From: Alitta virens
Taxonomy: Eukaryota > Annelida > Polychaeta > Phyllodocida > Nereididae
DNA length: 64,000 bases
Direction: 5' to 3'
NCBI GenBank assembly: GCA_932294295.1
Contig: OW028574.1
Span: 28,900,145 to 28,964,144 of the forward strand
Position 1 is the first letter of the stretch. Every line of letters starts with the position of its first letter. Below, one piece after another: positions 19,661-30,461 of this stretch. The position numbers and the translations under genes were made by a program. The notes below the pieces were generated by a model. It searched no databases, was not told the DNA's origin, and was given only the letters and a program-made list of their open reading frames with translations.

Positions 19661-20005
19661 CTGAAGTGGTGGTGTCAGGATTGTCGATTATACTCGATCA
19701 TCGGTCGTTTTGTCATAAGAATTTGATGATCGATTACTAATGTTGTATAGTCGGATTTTTCTTTTTAAAAACACCTCAGTAAGAATACCTATTGCACTTC
19801 CTTCTATAAGAGTTTCATATGACCATAAATAACTTGAGATGTTATTAGATAAATTACTTGAGATATTATAATTATCTTGGACAAACTAGTTTTGATAGCA
19901 GTAGGAACTGCAACCGAACCGACTCATAATCGATCATCGGTTGGTGCAGCCAGACCGATGATCGACTACGAAAATGTAACTGATTGACATCACTACTTTG
20001 AAGTG
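19661..20005. mobile_element. hAT-like MITE with 8-bp target duplication
   Basis: The element 19669-19997 starts GTGGTGTCA and ends TGACATCACTACT, close to the hAT terminal consensus. The flanks CTGAAGTG (19661-19668) and TTGAAGTG (19998-20005) match at 7 of 8. Subterminal CGATCATCGGT repeats occur in both orientations at both ends. It has no coding capacity. Confidence 0.65.
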
Positions 20006-20033
20006 TTAAGTTAGCTACAATGACTGCATATGG

Positions 20034-20068
20034 ATCAAATCATGGAACTGGTGGCTCCATGATCAAAC
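20034..20068. mobile_element. Ultra-short palindromic element E (degenerate)
   Basis: A 21-bp unit at 20041-20061 with ends CATGGA and TCCATG is flanked by ATCAAAT and ATCAAAC (6 of 7 match). It lies 29 bases from the hAT-like MITE. It is weaker than the other four copies. Confidence 0.5.
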
Positions 20069-21950
20069 TGCTCAAATCACAAATAAATCAATCTCCAAGG
20101 TTGCATAACACATTGTACAGACTTCTTTTTTAAAGTGGCAACTTAGCTTAATGTTTGACTTACTGTACGTGTTTTTATAGGGCTTATCAGATTTTGATAA
20201 AGCTTTGCTGATACTCAACTGTGTGGTGAGGATAGCAGCAGTATGCATGCTATAAAGATATGGGTTCCATTTCTCTTGGAGATATGCTGGCCCATGCTTA
20301 TTTATTATTTATTAAACAGGGGCCAGTGACCTTGGAAGAATTTTGTGCTGGAATCTGTGGCACCCAGACTGGCTATAGACTCTAAAGCAGCTGGATTTTC
20401 TTGTTGCCCCATCTAACCAAAGGAAACCTATGCTGGTAATTTTGTGTCTGGTTGAATTACCGTCGACATATTTCATCTGCGTTAGATGTATTTTTCTGGT
20501 TTGTACTTGCTGAAACCTCATATTTGAGTCTACCATGTCTTTGAAGTTTACGATATCCCCAGTATATCGCATACCTGCACACTTCAAAGAATAAATCGGT
20601 CGAGATAAAAAGCCTCATGGCTATTTATAACTCTTTACACCCTCCAATGACGTCACAGAACGTGCGCCATTTGGAACGGGGGCTAAATTAATTTTTTTGG
20701 AGGAGTTTGTGGTGCAGACGATCAAGCTTTGTAGCACATTTTTCATCAATTCCCTGTGGGCTTCGAATTATATGGAGTGGAAGTATTTAAATGATTTAAT
20801 TGATGATTCAATGAAAGCCTTGTATGGTATTCGGTCTAACAATCGTGTTACGAACCAACACAACAGCAAATGATTAACTGCCAGCCTCGTGAAATTGAGA
20901 ATCCTAATTGAGAGGGGATTTGATTTGCCAAATCCTGTTCACAAGTCCATTTCACACGGTGAGCCATGCTCCATTTTCACAACAACACGTTTACTGATTA
21001 ACGAGATTAATGTTTTGGGTCAAACTGACATGCCACATCCTTTTCTGAACAAATCGATTGACGCCATTTTTGTTGGGAGTCACAGTCGTTTGTTTGTCTT
21101 TCTTTTTGAAAAATGAAAATGACTATTTCACCATTTTATTATTGTTCGACGATTACATGAAAATTCATTTAGCTTGTTGGAATTCGTGAGGTATCATTTT
21201 GGTAAATCTAGTCATGTTATGAGCCTCATAAATTCAATTAATGAAAATCAGTTCTTTTATCTGTGACTGATTGTTCAATTAACGCAATATTACAGTATAG
21301 CATAGATACAGGATCTTCAATTAGGTTTTCAATCATGTTTTTAGTTCAATTTTCTAATCATTTTAATTGTTCCTGTGGTTTAGCAGATAAACACCACACT
21401 TGGTAGATCATTTCGAATTTTGGTTATTACCAATAAAATATATTTCCGAGATTTCACATGCACATCCGTGTGTGGTACTGTGGGCTGCATTGTTATTAAA
21501 CATTTGCACATTGATGTGACAGTTCGACATTGATTTATGGTACATATTGAGGAAGTTTTCATATTAATCCACTTAACATTTATGACCTCACAGCTTACAA
21601 CATATTTAACCCTGGTGATGTTAGATTTATCATGATCGTACACATTGTAATCAGTTCGACACGACAGAGGAGCAGTTTTGATCCTGGATTATATTGTTTG
21701 AGTTCTAGTCTGGTACAATTAGCTCATCATTAAAGCTGCTTCTGATCTATATCATAATCCACAGTATTTAACTCTATGCTGCATATCCATTTCAATATTG
21801 TTCAGGCATCCTTTTTTTTTTTTTTGCTTCAGTATTTCGTGTGTTTTGCTTTTCGACTTCCAAGTTGCCCATGATTGAAATGTGAGCACTGAGTTGCAGT
21901 CTGCAGTTGGCTGAAAACTTTTTTTGTCACGAAGCTGCAGATTTGGCTTA
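20069..21950. other. Non-coding, AT-rich
   Basis: No frame here looks like a protein. A 13-base T run lies near 21815. Nothing else recognised. Confidence 0.5.
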
Positions 21951-21952
21951 AA

Positions 21953-22028
21953 ATGACCATATCCTAAGGAATATCTACCACTCCATGCTCCGTGCAGGGG
22001 TTAAGATATGGGATAGAGTTGTTTCCTG
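21953..22028 (-). repeat. Split direct repeat B2 (3' end of Ngaro-like element)
   Basis: ATGACCATATCCTAAGGAAT ... GAGTTGTTTCCTG. It is nearly identical to 22262-22342, lacking the extra ACTGC after GTGC. Confidence 0.8.
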
Positions 22029-22200
22029 CACAGGCATGTTGGTAGACCCTGGAGAAAGGGTGGGGGGGTTGGGCGAATTTTGAGATTTCCTTGTCCTTCC
22101 TGGGTAGTCTCAGTAGCGTTTTTTGTTATCCTCCCATTTAATTTATCAATTCCTTGGTTTTACCAATGACTAGCCCCTGTCACTCTCTTATACCCTCCCA

Positions 22201-22263
22201 CTGACATCACTCCCATCGAATGACCTGCTCTCCGCTTGGGGCGCTAGATTTCACTTAGGATAT
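22201..22263 (-). repeat. Split direct repeat A2
   Basis: Shares GAATGACCTG, CTCCGCTTGGGGCGCTAGAT and TTCACTTAGGATAT with 30401-30461 in the same orientation, about 8.2 kb apart. Confidence 0.8.
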
Positions 22264-22342
22264 GACCATATCCTAAGGAATATCTACCACTCCATGCTCC
22301 GTGCACTGCAGGGGTTAAGATATGGGATAGAGTTGCTTCCTG
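22262..22342 (-). repeat. Split direct repeat B1
   Basis: A near copy of 21953-22028. The A2/B1 junction forms a palindrome, TTAGGATAT-GACC-ATATCCTAA (22256-22277). Confidence 0.8.
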
Positions 22343-22602
22343 TCTCTCATTTGGCAACTCCTTTGGTTCTTTAAGATATTTACTAACTCTTTCATACCCC
22401 AATTTTTTATTAATAGATATTCCTTGCCCTTTCAGGATATTCACTCAACTCTTTCTTACCCCGCTTCTTATTAACTATCCATATGATGGTTTATAGTGTT
22501 GTTTCTTGAGCAATCCCATACCTAATTATTCAGATATATGCATGTACATATGAAGACCACATAGTATTCAATCAAAATTTTTTAGGCAGTGACTATAGTC
22601 AG

Positions 22603-23792
22603 TTACTGGAATGCAGGTGGTAGGAGGGAGTCATCAACAGATGTTGGGTTGTCTGGTATGTTGGCCATAATGCTGGCCATGGAAGTGGCTTGGTCCGCTG
22701 GGGTGTTTCTTGTGTACATTTCGGCTGAAGAGTGTGACGACCATCCCACATGGTTCATTATGGGTTCCATGTTCGTTGATGACACTTTATTGTGCATGGT
22801 TGTGGCACACCCTGCTCTGAGACTGTGGGGTGTTTCCCCCTTATTTATCCCCAACCTGTTCAAGTAGTGTTTTAGGCGGTCATAGGTGGATTCATAGGAG
22901 AGGGCGCAGTCCATGACTTTACCTTCACTTGTCACTGGTCTAAACAAATAGCCTGTTTTTAGGTTTATGTCCAAGGAAGAAGCAATTTCCATGTAGGTGG
23001 ACAGGCCCAGAACTGGGCATATTGTAGTATCGGGACATTTGAACAGGGTGAAAACATTGGGCCTATCACAGCGATGTGTCTTTCCCCATGTGTGTGTGAT
23101 GACCATGCCCAGTCCATCCGGGAGGGCCCTGATTTCCTGGCTAAGCATGCGACCTGCATCAGCTGCCCTGTCCCCACCAGAGAACATAAATTTAAAAAGT
23201 GCTTGGTCTCGGGCCAAGACATATTTTGATCGGGTGTGTGTTTTTGGTGAGAAAAGGTGGCGCTCAATATACATGGCAATGAGCTGTAATTTTGACGAGA
23301 AAATTGGAATAGCCTGTTTTGGGATACAGTGTACCTTGCTTTGCTCCAGGCGGATCTGTTTTGTATATATTCTCACCTCTTCAGACAGTATAGGGTTCCC
23401 GGATGCAGTAGTTTGTGACCAGGAATCAGTGCGCCCCAATTTATCAAATGTAGTTTTCAGTTGGGAGGTCTTTGTCTGGACTGTGCCATATGCTAACCGC
23501 CTGACACAGGCACATGTCGGTGAGCGTTTCCCTATGTCTGGGCAAGTTTTCTCATGTACTGGAGTTTTCCCTGATGAATCCTTCCAGGCGAGGTATAGGC
23601 AAATGTCATATGGGGAGCATGCCTGTAGTGTTGTGCCAATTTGTGTCAAGAAGTTATTACATTCCTGCGCACCTTTAGAGCATTTTACTTGATAGGGAGC
23701 GCTAAGTTGATTTGCAAATAATTGGTTCACCCGTTGATGCAGTCCAAACAGGTCAGGGTTCTGAAAAGTAGTGAAAGAAGACGACATAAGCA
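22603..23792 (-). CDS. Tyrosine recombinase of the Ngaro-like element
   Basis: The ATG at 23787 lies just inside an exon that follows the acceptor TTTTTACTTGCAG; the protein is 394 residues. The N-terminal half has Cys-rich motifs (CSKGAQECNNF, CPDIGKRSPTCACVRR). The C-terminal catalytic domain shows SGGDRAADAGRML (first Arg), ICPVLGLSTYMEI, GETPHSLRAGCATT (His-x-x-Arg) and MNHVGWSSHSSAEMYTR (His/Trp and the Tyr nucleophile). This is the strand-exchange enzyme that would integrate a circular DNA copy. The frame is intact from start to stop. A second acceptor, CTACTTTTCAG, lies 18 bases inside the frame. Confidence 0.9.
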
Positions 23793-24325
23793 CTGCAAGT
23801 AAAAAGAGAATCACTTTATTTCATTCAGACAATTATATTTCATCATAATGCACTACACACATGCATTACATGATGGCTGAATGTATAAGGTGTATTCAGC
23901 CCAAATTTAATAAGGTCATTGTTCTAATATGATAAGTAACATCACGTCATGAGTGAACCTGTTAATTTTGCCCTTGGTCATCCTATTGCTGACTCCCCGT
24001 TGTTATTAGTCTGTAGTTTTACCAGTATTATTATAGTACAAATCTGGCCACATATAAGTCAAAGCAAAGGTAGGTAGGTAGTGTTATTGTTTAACGCCTC
24101 ATCAGCACCTGAGTGGGCTATGTAGAGGCTCTCTAGGGTAAGATTGATCATCCATAGTTGGTAGTAGAAACCAGAAGCATGCAAAAAATCAAGAAGTGTC
24201 TGCGTTGGATAGCTGGAGCAGCTTGTGCAATGTGCACTGTCCTGTTTTAGCCACTGGGGATAGAGGACTTCACCCCAAGTGTTTCCACCCTCGCCGCGTG
24301 GAGGCCCAGGACCTTCGAGGGCAAG
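23793..24325 (-). other. Spacer between RT and recombinase frames, probable intron segment
   Basis: 533 bp with stops in all useful frames. It ends on the recombinase side with a pyrimidine tract and CTTGCAG. The matching donor was not identified; it may lie inside or upstream of the RT frame, giving a separate spliced message for the recombinase. Confidence 0.4.
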
Positions 24326-26466
24326 TCAAGTCAAAGGGAGCATTTGGAGGAGCCATGTTTGGAGGGCATAAGTAAGGTGTTGGTGTCGCCCTTCTGTGCC
24401 AGTAATGTCAATGTAGCCTGTTGGAGTAACACCGGCCACCAGGATGGATGGGGTGATAACATCGGTACTATCAGAGAGATGCTGAGTGGTCGGGTTGGGT
24501 GCTCCAGGATGAACTTTGTAAGTGGTCCAACCATACAGAATGGTGGGTAGCAGTAGTAGTTTTCTTGGCTTCTCAAGGTTTGCGAATAGGTTAACCCCAC
24601 TGGATGATGGAAGTGGGTAAGGAGTGAAATGTTGTAGAGGATTCCCTGCCACATCTCTCATAGTGTTTGAATCCAGAGCCATGAGGTCGAAAGAATGTGG
24701 TCCATGCATTGCTTCAAATTTCTGCCAGGCTGCAGAAGCCATTGTTGCATCATTGGGTGATAGTCTACGTGAGGGGGCATCTGCTGGGTTTTCCTTTGAT
24801 TTGATGTAGGTCAGCCGAAGGTCACAGTTGAGAGAGATGACTGTAGTGCAGATTTTCTTGAGGATGGCATTGAGTTTGGGGTCTTTAGCCCCTTCCTTTT
24901 CCCATGCATGCACTACTGCCATGTTGTCTACCTTGGCATCCACTCGGCAGTTCTGTAGTTTTTTCCCAATGGCTTGAATGGTCTTTAATAGTGCGTCAGC
25001 TTCTTTGATGTGGATGGGCCTGTTGTCATCCTTCAACCACATATCAGAGATGGAGACTCCCTCGATGTGGGCGCCCCAAGCAAAAGTACTGGCATCAGTG
25101 GCTAATGTGATGCAGATGTGTTTTTCTTGTCGCCAAGGTAACCAACGTGGATGTTCGTCAATTAATTGCCAGGATCTGATCTCCGCTTCCAGGGCACCCG
25201 TAATGGGGATTGGCTTGGTACATTTGGTTGCTTTTGCCACTGCAGCGGCCATGTCACGAATGTAAAATTTGGCCCCTGCAATGCAGAGGGAGAATGACAC
25301 ACATTTGCCCATGAGATTTTGTAGGACTTTAATGTGGGTAGTAGGCTGGGAGAGGATTTGTTGACGGAGTTCCTTAAATGCCTGTTTCTTGTCCTCTGGT
25401 ATGGAGAACTGTCTTTTGTCGGTGTGGATTGTAAGGCCCAAGAAGGTTAGAGTTTGGGTGGGTTCCAAGCAGGACTTGTTCAAGGCAATGGTGTAGCCCA
25501 ATGAAGAGAGGGTGGCTAAAACAAGGGCAGCAGCATTGGCAGTTGATTGCTGGTGACTCGAACCATGAGAGAACTTACCAGGACCGATGAGTCTGTCATC
25601 CAGGTATTGCAAAGTAATGACACCTTTGGACTTCAGGAATGATGTCACCTGCATGCCTACCATTTGATATATAAAAGGAGACATGCTCCACCCAAAAGGT
25701 AGTGTCGTATATTGCATAAACCAGCCTGCGAACTCAACACCAAAGTATGTTCTGGATGCTGGGGAGATGGAGAGTCCATCGTATGCTGATTTTTCGTCAC
25801 AGTTGGTGATAAAGGCACCTGGTGGTAGAATGTTGAGTACGAGTTTGAGCGTGTCTAAGGTGAAAGGGTGCGTTTCCATGAATAGGTTCAGGAATCTCTC
25901 ATCGTGGCACATCGATTCTTTTTCTTCCCTGGAACCATGACGAGAGGCATGACCAGCTTTGGAGGTGTTACTTCCCCTACCCGTCCCAGCAATTGTAGTG
26001 ATCCATTCCTGAGCCTGTCTTCTAAGTGTGCTGCTATTTCGGAGGCATATGCAATGCAGGATGTGTGATTGGGTATCACAGTAAGGGGAGGGATACTGCA
26101 ATTGTAGGCTTGGCCACGGAAGTTACCCTTAAAGTGAGTGAAATATCTGGAAATCTCCACTCCCTCTGTTAGCCAGCCTTGGACAATTTTCCTTAGTGTG
26201 TTATTGTTGTTGTCCAAAATGAACGACCAGTTATGTAATTCAGAATGCAGTTGCCCAGCTACAAATGAGTCAGGGTTCCTGAAGGAAAGATTTGGTGTAT
26301 GCAAGGTGCCCTTTTGATAGCACTCCCAGATTTCTTGAGTTGACTTAGTTGTGGGGGACAGCGAAGGAGACCCCTTGCAATCAGTCCACTGCAGGTGGTG
26401 CTTGTTTGCTATTGCTTCCAAAGGTCTGAATTTTGTGTTCAGCTCCCACACAGGGATTTTTATGCT
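24326..26466 (-). pseudogene. Reverse transcriptase / RNase H of the Ngaro-like element, one frameshift
   Basis: The exon opens after CTTATCTTGCAG with SIKIPVWELNTKFRPLEA. RT motifs: PPKLVMPLVMVPGKKKN, NCDEKSAYDGLSI (catalytic Asp), LPFGWSMSPFIYQMV and QYLDDRLIG (YxDD). RNase H residues: ATDASTFAWGAH (Asp), KEADALLKTIQ (Glu), KVDNMAVVHAW (Asp) and ENPADAPSR (Asp). A C-terminal extension ends TWLLQMLPLT. The frame changes once near 25915, at a short A run in GAAGAAAAAGAATC; on either side the protein is continuous. No ATG opens the frame, so translation depends on splicing or readthrough from Gag. The element copies its RNA with this enzyme. Confidence 0.85.
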
Positions 26467-26940
26467 CTGCAAGATAAGTAAATGTTACACCGTTATATAT
26501 GCTATATGAAGAAGCTTAGCAGTAGAGCCGATTGCAGGGACTCCCTCACACATCCCCCACGTGAAACAACTAGGTTTTACTAGAGAATCAGTGTCTCCGG
26601 GGAATGGGGTAAGGTAGCCCAAAATTAAAGTGAGTATACATAAATGTTTTTATTTATTTTTATTTTTTTTAATTCATTTAATCTTAGCCTATTAACTTAT
26701 GTAGAGGCACCTACAAACAAGAAAGCAGACTCAGGTTTAAATCTTTAATGAGACATGTCCAATATACATTGTTGATGTAACTTATATACCGAAGTTCATG
26801 TTATACAACACCAGTGAAAACTACAGAATGTATACTACTAGTTCTCTGAAACCGGGAGATAAACAGTAGTAATGTTTATAAGCTAGTACGAACTAATCTA
26901 TTTTATCTGACGTAGTTCAGCAAAGCACTGAATTTTATAT
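26467..26940 (-). other. Spacer between Gag and RT, probable intron segment
   Basis: 474 bp without a frame, ending in a strong acceptor at the RT exon. No good donor is seen between the Gag stop and here, so the donor probably lies within Gag, which would produce a spliced message for pol. Confidence 0.4.
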
Positions 26941-27530
26941 CTATTTGTTCTTTGGGCACTCAGCAGCAAAGTGGTCCGGGGATCTGCATACATAACACTG
27001 TTTGTTGCTGTGACTACCTCGACCTATGCCTCTTCCACGGAATGTACCATGAGATGGGGAAAACCCTGACCACATTGGTGGAGGGCCCGGGAAAAACCCG
27101 GGGTAGAAGGGCATAGCAGGTCCTGGGGATTGGAACTGGTTCTGGGCTGACGGGTTTTGAGGACTGGTGGAGTCCTGAGTTGTGGTCTTTGCTATAGACT
27201 TTTCCATGACTCTAAACCTGTGGCCACTTTTTTGGCCACCTCGCTACCCAGCAATTTTGTCACTAGGGTGTTGAGTGGCCCAAGACTCTCATGCTCTCGA
27301 CATGCTTTGAGCACCATCTTATAGTGTTCTGCATCGGGGTGTGTATGGGCCATGGCTGCATCTGCCAGGGTTTCAAGGGCGGCCACTAGGGTGGCATTAC
27401 TTGTAACTGCACGTAAGGCCAATGCCCTTAGCTGGCCAAGTGAAGCCTCCACTGTGCTGAGCCCTGCCTGGTCCCGTAGTCGCTTCAGTTCGCCCTCTAT
27501 AGTTGACAGATGACTCTCCTTTGTTGCCGG
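26941..27530 (-). pseudogene. Gag exon 3 with CCHC zinc knuckle, one frame change
   Basis: It opens after the acceptor TTTCATGCAG in phase 0, reads PATKESHLSTIEGELKRLRD, then a helical Ala/Leu-rich segment to VAKKVATGLES. Near 27200 the frame changes; the next frame reads MEKSIAKTTTQDSTSPQ, a Pro/Gly-rich stretch (GPAMPFYPGFFPGPPPMW, RGRGIGRGSH) and the zinc knuckle CYVCRSPDHFAAEC (CX2CX4HX4C), ending CPKNK. The knuckle marks an RNA-binding nucleocapsid-like protein. The frame change could be a mutation, a sequencing error or a programmed shift. Confidence 0.8.
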
Positions 27531-27780
27531 CTGCATGAAAGTAAAACAAAACTGTAACGCCAGTCCCACTTACTTCCTTATTTAAATAGGTATCACATGT
27601 ATAAGCAGCAATAGTGATTTGTATCATAGTGGTTAACTTGAAAATGTTAGGTGTGTATGTATTGTGAGTTGTAATAGGATACCATTGTACATTTATTATT
27701 ATGTCATTTATATCCTTTTGTATTTATTTTATGTTGTCTTTTCTCCTTCAATTTAACAAGAAAAAAAGAGAAACACTAAC

Positions 27781-27987
27781 CCTCTTTCTGGATGTTTTCT
27801 CCTTTTGCTCTGTTGTTCCCTCATCCTGTACAAGGTCTTGAGTACTAGCTGACCCTGGTTGAGGATTTGTATCTCGAAGTATTTGTCCCGTGGGTGCACC
27901 TGCATAGTTAGCCTGAAGGATAGTGCAATGGGCGGCCAGACGTCTATTTTCCATAGAGTCATTTTTCTCTGCCATTCGGAGGATCAC
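27781..27987 (-). CDS. Gag exon 2 of the Ngaro-like element
   Basis: A 207-bp exon bounded by an acceptor (GCTCCAAG at 27988) and a donor (GTTAGT at 27780), phase 0 at both ends. It reads VILRMAEKNDSMENRRLAAH, then CTILQANYAGAPTGQ, ending KEKTSRKR. Both flanking junctions keep the frame, which is the main support. The intron to exon 3 is 250 bp. Confidence 0.65.
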
Positions 27988-29043
27988 CTTGGAGCATACA
28001 GGACATTGTATGGTTAATAAATAATTTTAATAATTTTAGCATCTTTCTCACACAGTGTAAAAACATTGGTAAAAGACCCACATTAAACAGGGCATTAAAG
28101 CAGGTTAACAGTTCAATGTAAGGACTATTTTCAGGTGATATATCATTGCCTGGACATTATCAGCACCCAATTTAATTATCACTGTCAAGTAAACAATTAC
28201 GCATATTAACCAGTTCCTGATTAAAGTGACGTAATGATTATCTGGCAAATGCATATCATAGGAATGTATGCAGCTAATTTACAACTTATTATTATTAAGA
28301 TCGGGTATTGAAACAGGTAAATTATTTGGGATGAAGAAAATAGTTAATAATGGAATTGCCTTTGTTGTAATATTGTACAAAGCCACTCAGTATCTAGTTC
28401 CAAACGAAAACTCAACAAACTATTCGATCTGAGCATTTATACATTGCTTAGCCACTTCCCAACTCCATGTAATAATTGTACAGTGGAAATCGAAGTCCCT
28501 TGCATGTTTTTTTTTTCCGATTGCATGCCCCCCCCCCTCTTACGGGGTCAACCATATCCTCCCTGGTCGCTAGGTGGTGCCTGCCGTGCCCCCTGTCAGT
28601 TAGGAAGGGGGGGGGGGGATAGCAGATCTAGAAAGATCGCTCACTTTCATTTTACATGTGTAGAAATGTGTAACTGAAATTTATACTTGAACTATATGTT
28701 AATTACTGTTGAAACTTAAAGTGGGCTTAGACATGAGCCTCAGATTCCCAGTCACTCGTTGGTACATGTTCGTAGATTTGAAGGGTTACATCTTAAAAAT
28801 AGACATCGGACCAACTGATATGACACATACCATGGCCTAATCTGTTCACATGGCAACATTAGCAATTTATTGTGTCCGCGTGAGGCCTCCTTGGTTTACT
28901 AATGTATCTAACCTGGATCAGTGGGAAGTTTGATTTGCCCTTATTAGTTTTCTGGTTGTTGCTCTGAATTCTTTGCACGAAGTACTTGGTTAGTTAAAGT
29001 TAACGACTGTAAGTTGCCAAGGAATTTTAAATGTTAGACTTAC

Positions 29044-29250
29044 CAAAATATTGTAACCTGTTAGCCTCTCAAATTCCCTTGCTAGATCCTCAGATGAGTA
29101 ACTTGACAGGGTGTACTTCTTTGTAAAACGTGCCATGTTGTCGTCTTGTAACGAGGGATCCAACTGTTGCAATCGAAGCACCACAGGTAACACATCCCTA
29201 CCCTTTAGACAATGATGCGGTTTAAGCATGATGCGTTCCTTGTCATCCAT
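29044..29250 (-). CDS. Gag exon 1 of the Ngaro-like element (start)
   Basis: ATG at 29250; it reads MDDKERIMLKPHHCLKGRDV, then a helical stretch ending EFERLTGYNIL at a consensus donor, TTTTG/GTAAGT (29043). The phase-0 junction to exon 2 gives TGYNIL/VILRM. The intron between them (27988-29043) is about 1.06 kb and holds C- and G-rich tracts near 28530 and 28605. It might instead belong to an unrelated host exon, but spacing, strand and phase fit Gag. Confidence 0.55.
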
Positions 29251-30123
29251 AGTCGAGTCAGAAAAAAAAAAGTCTATCTCTCACTGTATAGAAGCAAGGA
29301 CTGTTGAGCATTGAAAATCGAATTTTCCCTGCCAGATAGCGGCCAATCAGTGACCTTAGCATGACCTCGTGATTACAGGGTGTTCATTAATTGGATGCCG
29401 TAATCCCGCCAAATGCCCTCACTGCAGCATCTGCAGCTTTCCCGCCATGTGTGGCATTCAGGCTTGCACTCATCGGGCCATGGCATTCTGGAAGAGTACT
29501 CATTGACCTCAGTGATTGAACCAAGTGCATTGACATGTACTTGCACGTATTGTAGATGCAGACTCAGGTCATTTAAATATTTGGGCAGTATAAGGTGAAT
29601 CATGAAGTTGGACAATTTATAGGAAAATATTGCTGTGCAATAATTCTTTCTTGAGCATTGCTATAGAAACATGATTCATACGCTCATGTATGGTTATTGG
29701 CTGAATTCGTTTATTTTATTGTTCTAGGCCTATTAGCTAGTACATAGTGAGTGCTAAAGATGTTTTACCTCTGGTTTCATTGCATTTCTTTGTAAAACTA
29801 TAATCTACCATGCAAGTAGATTATCATGGTTATCAACACATCAGGGTGCTAGTGTGTGTAGTCTAATCATTCCACTGGCTAGTGAGCCGATCAAGTGCAA
29901 CAACCTGACCTACTACATGTAGTATAGGTGATATTTAGCACAACATTAATATATGTCAGCCTTATTTAACATTACGAGTGTGTTTGTATGGGTGCTTCTT
30001 CGACTTACGGCTGTTTCAATTAGACATGTAGAGCTTGTAATGGTGTCGCAAGGTCTCTCCTACTTCCTTAGTCAGATTAAACAACAACCTGGGGAATATG
30101 CCAATTACACTATACATTGTATA

Positions 30124-30284
30124 CCGGATCACACAAAGCACTGGTTTGATTTACCAGATCACACAAAGCACTGGTTTTATGCCAGGTCATACTAAGCACT
30201 GGCTGAAAGTACCAGATCACACAAAGCACTGGTAACAGATTAAACACATTAAAAATGGATTTCCAGATCACACAAAGCACTGGT
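30124..30284. repeat. Five spaced copies of a 22-bp motif
   Basis: A motif beginning CCAGATCACACAAAGCACTG starts at 30124, 30154, 30182, 30212 and 30263 (start-to-start 30, 28, 30 and 51). Each unit is bracketed by CCAG and CTGG. Spacers are 6-29 bp and unrelated. It lies in the 5' untranslated part of the Ngaro-like element. Confidence 0.9.
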
Positions 30285-30400
30285 AGATGCCCACAATATA
30301 ATTACACATGTGGCACATAGATAGTCTATGTCCCAGTGTGAGCCACGAGGATGTCTAGGCAGTCCAGCACGGAGCTCCTGTAACGTGCGTGCTGCTGCCT

Positions 30401-30461
30401 TGACATCAATCCATCGAATGACCTGCCCTCCGCTTGGGGCGCTAGATTTCACTTAGGATAT
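30401..30461 (-). repeat. Split direct repeat A1 (5' end of Ngaro-like element)
   Basis: Matches A2 (22201-22263) from TGACATCA to GGATAT, then both diverge. This sets the probable 5' boundary. Confidence 0.75.

Larger units (their letters stand above)
21953..30461 (-). mobile_element. Ngaro-like tyrosine-recombinase retrotransposon, near full length, with introns
   Basis: About 8.5 kb on the minus strand, in the order Gag (CCHC), RT/RNase H, tyrosine recombinase. Short repeats at the ends follow the split-direct-repeat plan of Ngaro/DIRS-superfamily elements: A1 (30401-30461) at the 5' end, then B1 (22262-22342), A2 (22201-22263) and B2 (21953-22028) at the 3' end. No integrase or aspartic protease is seen, as expected for this group. 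Gag is split by two GT-AG introns, and the RT and recombinase frames each start behind a strong splice acceptor. RT has one single-base frame break and Gag one more, so the copy is slightly damaged or has sequencing errors. Assignment to Ngaro rather than PAT or another branch is an inference from the repeat plan. Confidence 0.75.

Noticed and set aside
22997..23692. 231-codon plus-strand frame opposite the recombinase
   Set aside because: It is the antisense of a gene with clear catalytic motifs on the minus strand.
30124..30284. CRISPR-like array of 22-bp repeats
   Set aside because: The window is eukaryotic, spacers are only 6-29 bp and uneven, and there are no cas genes.
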